NCBI RefSeq assembly: GCF_015624485.1
Contig: NZ_CP061378.1
Location: forward strand, 372,001-436,000
Length of the DNA stretch: 64,000 nt
Reading direction: 5' to 3'
DNA from: Bradyrhizobium genosp. L
GTDB taxonomy: Bacteria; Pseudomonadota; Alphaproteobacteria; Rhizobiales; Xanthobacteraceae
Position numbers and translations under genes: made by a program. The notes below the pieces were generated by a model. That model searched no databases and was not told the origin of the DNA. It was given only the letters and a program-made list of their open reading frames with translations. Positions within the stretch are counted from its first letter, which is position 1. Each line of letters opens with the position of its first letter. Shown here one piece after another: positions 63,642-64,000 of this stretch.

Positions 63642-64000
63642 CTATTTGGCCGGGATCGCCCCGGCGGGGCCGATCACCAGGTCGTCGCGGTGGATCATCT
63701 CGGAGCGGCCGCTGGTGCCCAGAATGGCCATCACGTCCGGCGAGGAGCGGCCCTTGATCTTCTCGGCGTTCTCGGCGTCGTAGGCGACGAGGCCGCGGCC
63801 GATCTCATGGGTGTCGGGGCCGCGCACCACCACGGCATCGCCGCGGGCGAAGTCGCCGTCGACCCGGATCACGCCGGCCGGCAGCAGGCTCTTGCCGGCG
63901 CGCAGCGCAGCCACCGCGCCGGCATCGATGGTCAGTGTGCCCTTCGGCTCCAGCGAGCCCGCGATCCAGCGCTTTCGCGCGGTGACGGGGTTGGCCGGCG
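63642..64000 (-). CDS. proB: Glutamate 5-kinase, C-terminal part (cut by window edge)
   Basis: The C-terminal 119 residues of glutamate 5-kinase; the frame is open to the window end without a stop. [11 protein letters not shown] precedes a PUA domain ([32 protein letters not shown]), the standard end of bacterial ProB. It phosphorylates glutamate for proline synthesis. It is transcribed toward proA with 163 bp between them. Confidence 0.93.
   Translation of the reverse strand, partial: PANPVTARKRWIAGSLEPKGTLTIDAGAVAALRAGKSLLPAGVIRVDGDFARGDAVVVRGPDTHEIGRGLVAYDAENAEKIKGRSSPDVMAILGTSGRSEMIHRDDLVIGPAGAIPAK

Overview
The window reads as a chromosomal segment of a Bradyrhizobium-type alphaproteobacterium (Nitrobacteraceae). 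The evidence is the strongly GC-rich coding sequence, the separate F1 operon atpHAGDC, the mdh-sucCD-sucA-odhB-lpdA cluster, the ccmABCD-ccmG block beside acnA, and the palindromic repeats in many gaps between genes. Most of it is conserved housekeeping DNA. No rRNA, tRNA, CRISPR array, insertion sequence or prophage was seen.

Layout. 1-4.9 kb: an MBL-fold hydrolase, two exported proteins, dapF and mtaB. 5.0-10.1 kb: an accessory island with a stand-alone alkyltransferase (ogt-like), full-length ada and six small or poorly known genes. 10.1-13.7 kb: a large autotransporter. 14-19.5 kb: a pseudouridine synthase, ftsY, a YciB/IspZ septation protein and the cytochrome c maturation genes. 19.7-24.2 kb: acnA, a DUF1223 protein, a gap holding a candidate small RNA, and a DUF2794 protein. 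24.7-31.7 kb: a Bax-inhibitor-1 homologue, a YbbA/YbbP-like ABC exporter divergent from a TesA-like esterase, thpR and zapE. 32-43.1 kb: the TCA cluster mdh, sucC, a DUF1579 gene, sucD, sucA, odhB, an SDR gene, lpdA and a membrane protein. 43.4-48.2 kb: a DUF4337 protein, xerC, priA and an RlpA-like protein. 48.8-53.9 kb: atpHAGDC. 54-64 kb: an AraC-type regulator, two tandem RppH-type Nudix hydrolases, a divergent polysaccharide deacetylase, ctpA, an EnvC-like protein, rlmH, rsfS, nadD, proA and the 3' end of proB.

The most interesting part is the 5-10 kb island. A 25-bp motif of the form RAT-N6-GCAAGAA-N-CGGAGTGC occurs seven times. Each copy lies 54-78 bp upstream of a start codon and points toward that gene. 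Its left half matches the A-box (AAT), six bases, B-box (GCAA) architecture of the E. coli Ada operator. I infer that these are Ada boxes and that the island is a compact adaptive-response (alkylation) regulon. Besides the two alkyltransferases it would include a SnoaL-like protein, a secreted peptide with four C-x3-C motifs and three uncharacterised small proteins. The island lies between mtaB and ftsY, which suggests it was acquired as a unit.

The window also holds several classes of palindromic repeat. One of them supplies the C-terminus of CcmC, and another creates false N-terminal extensions such as that of proA.
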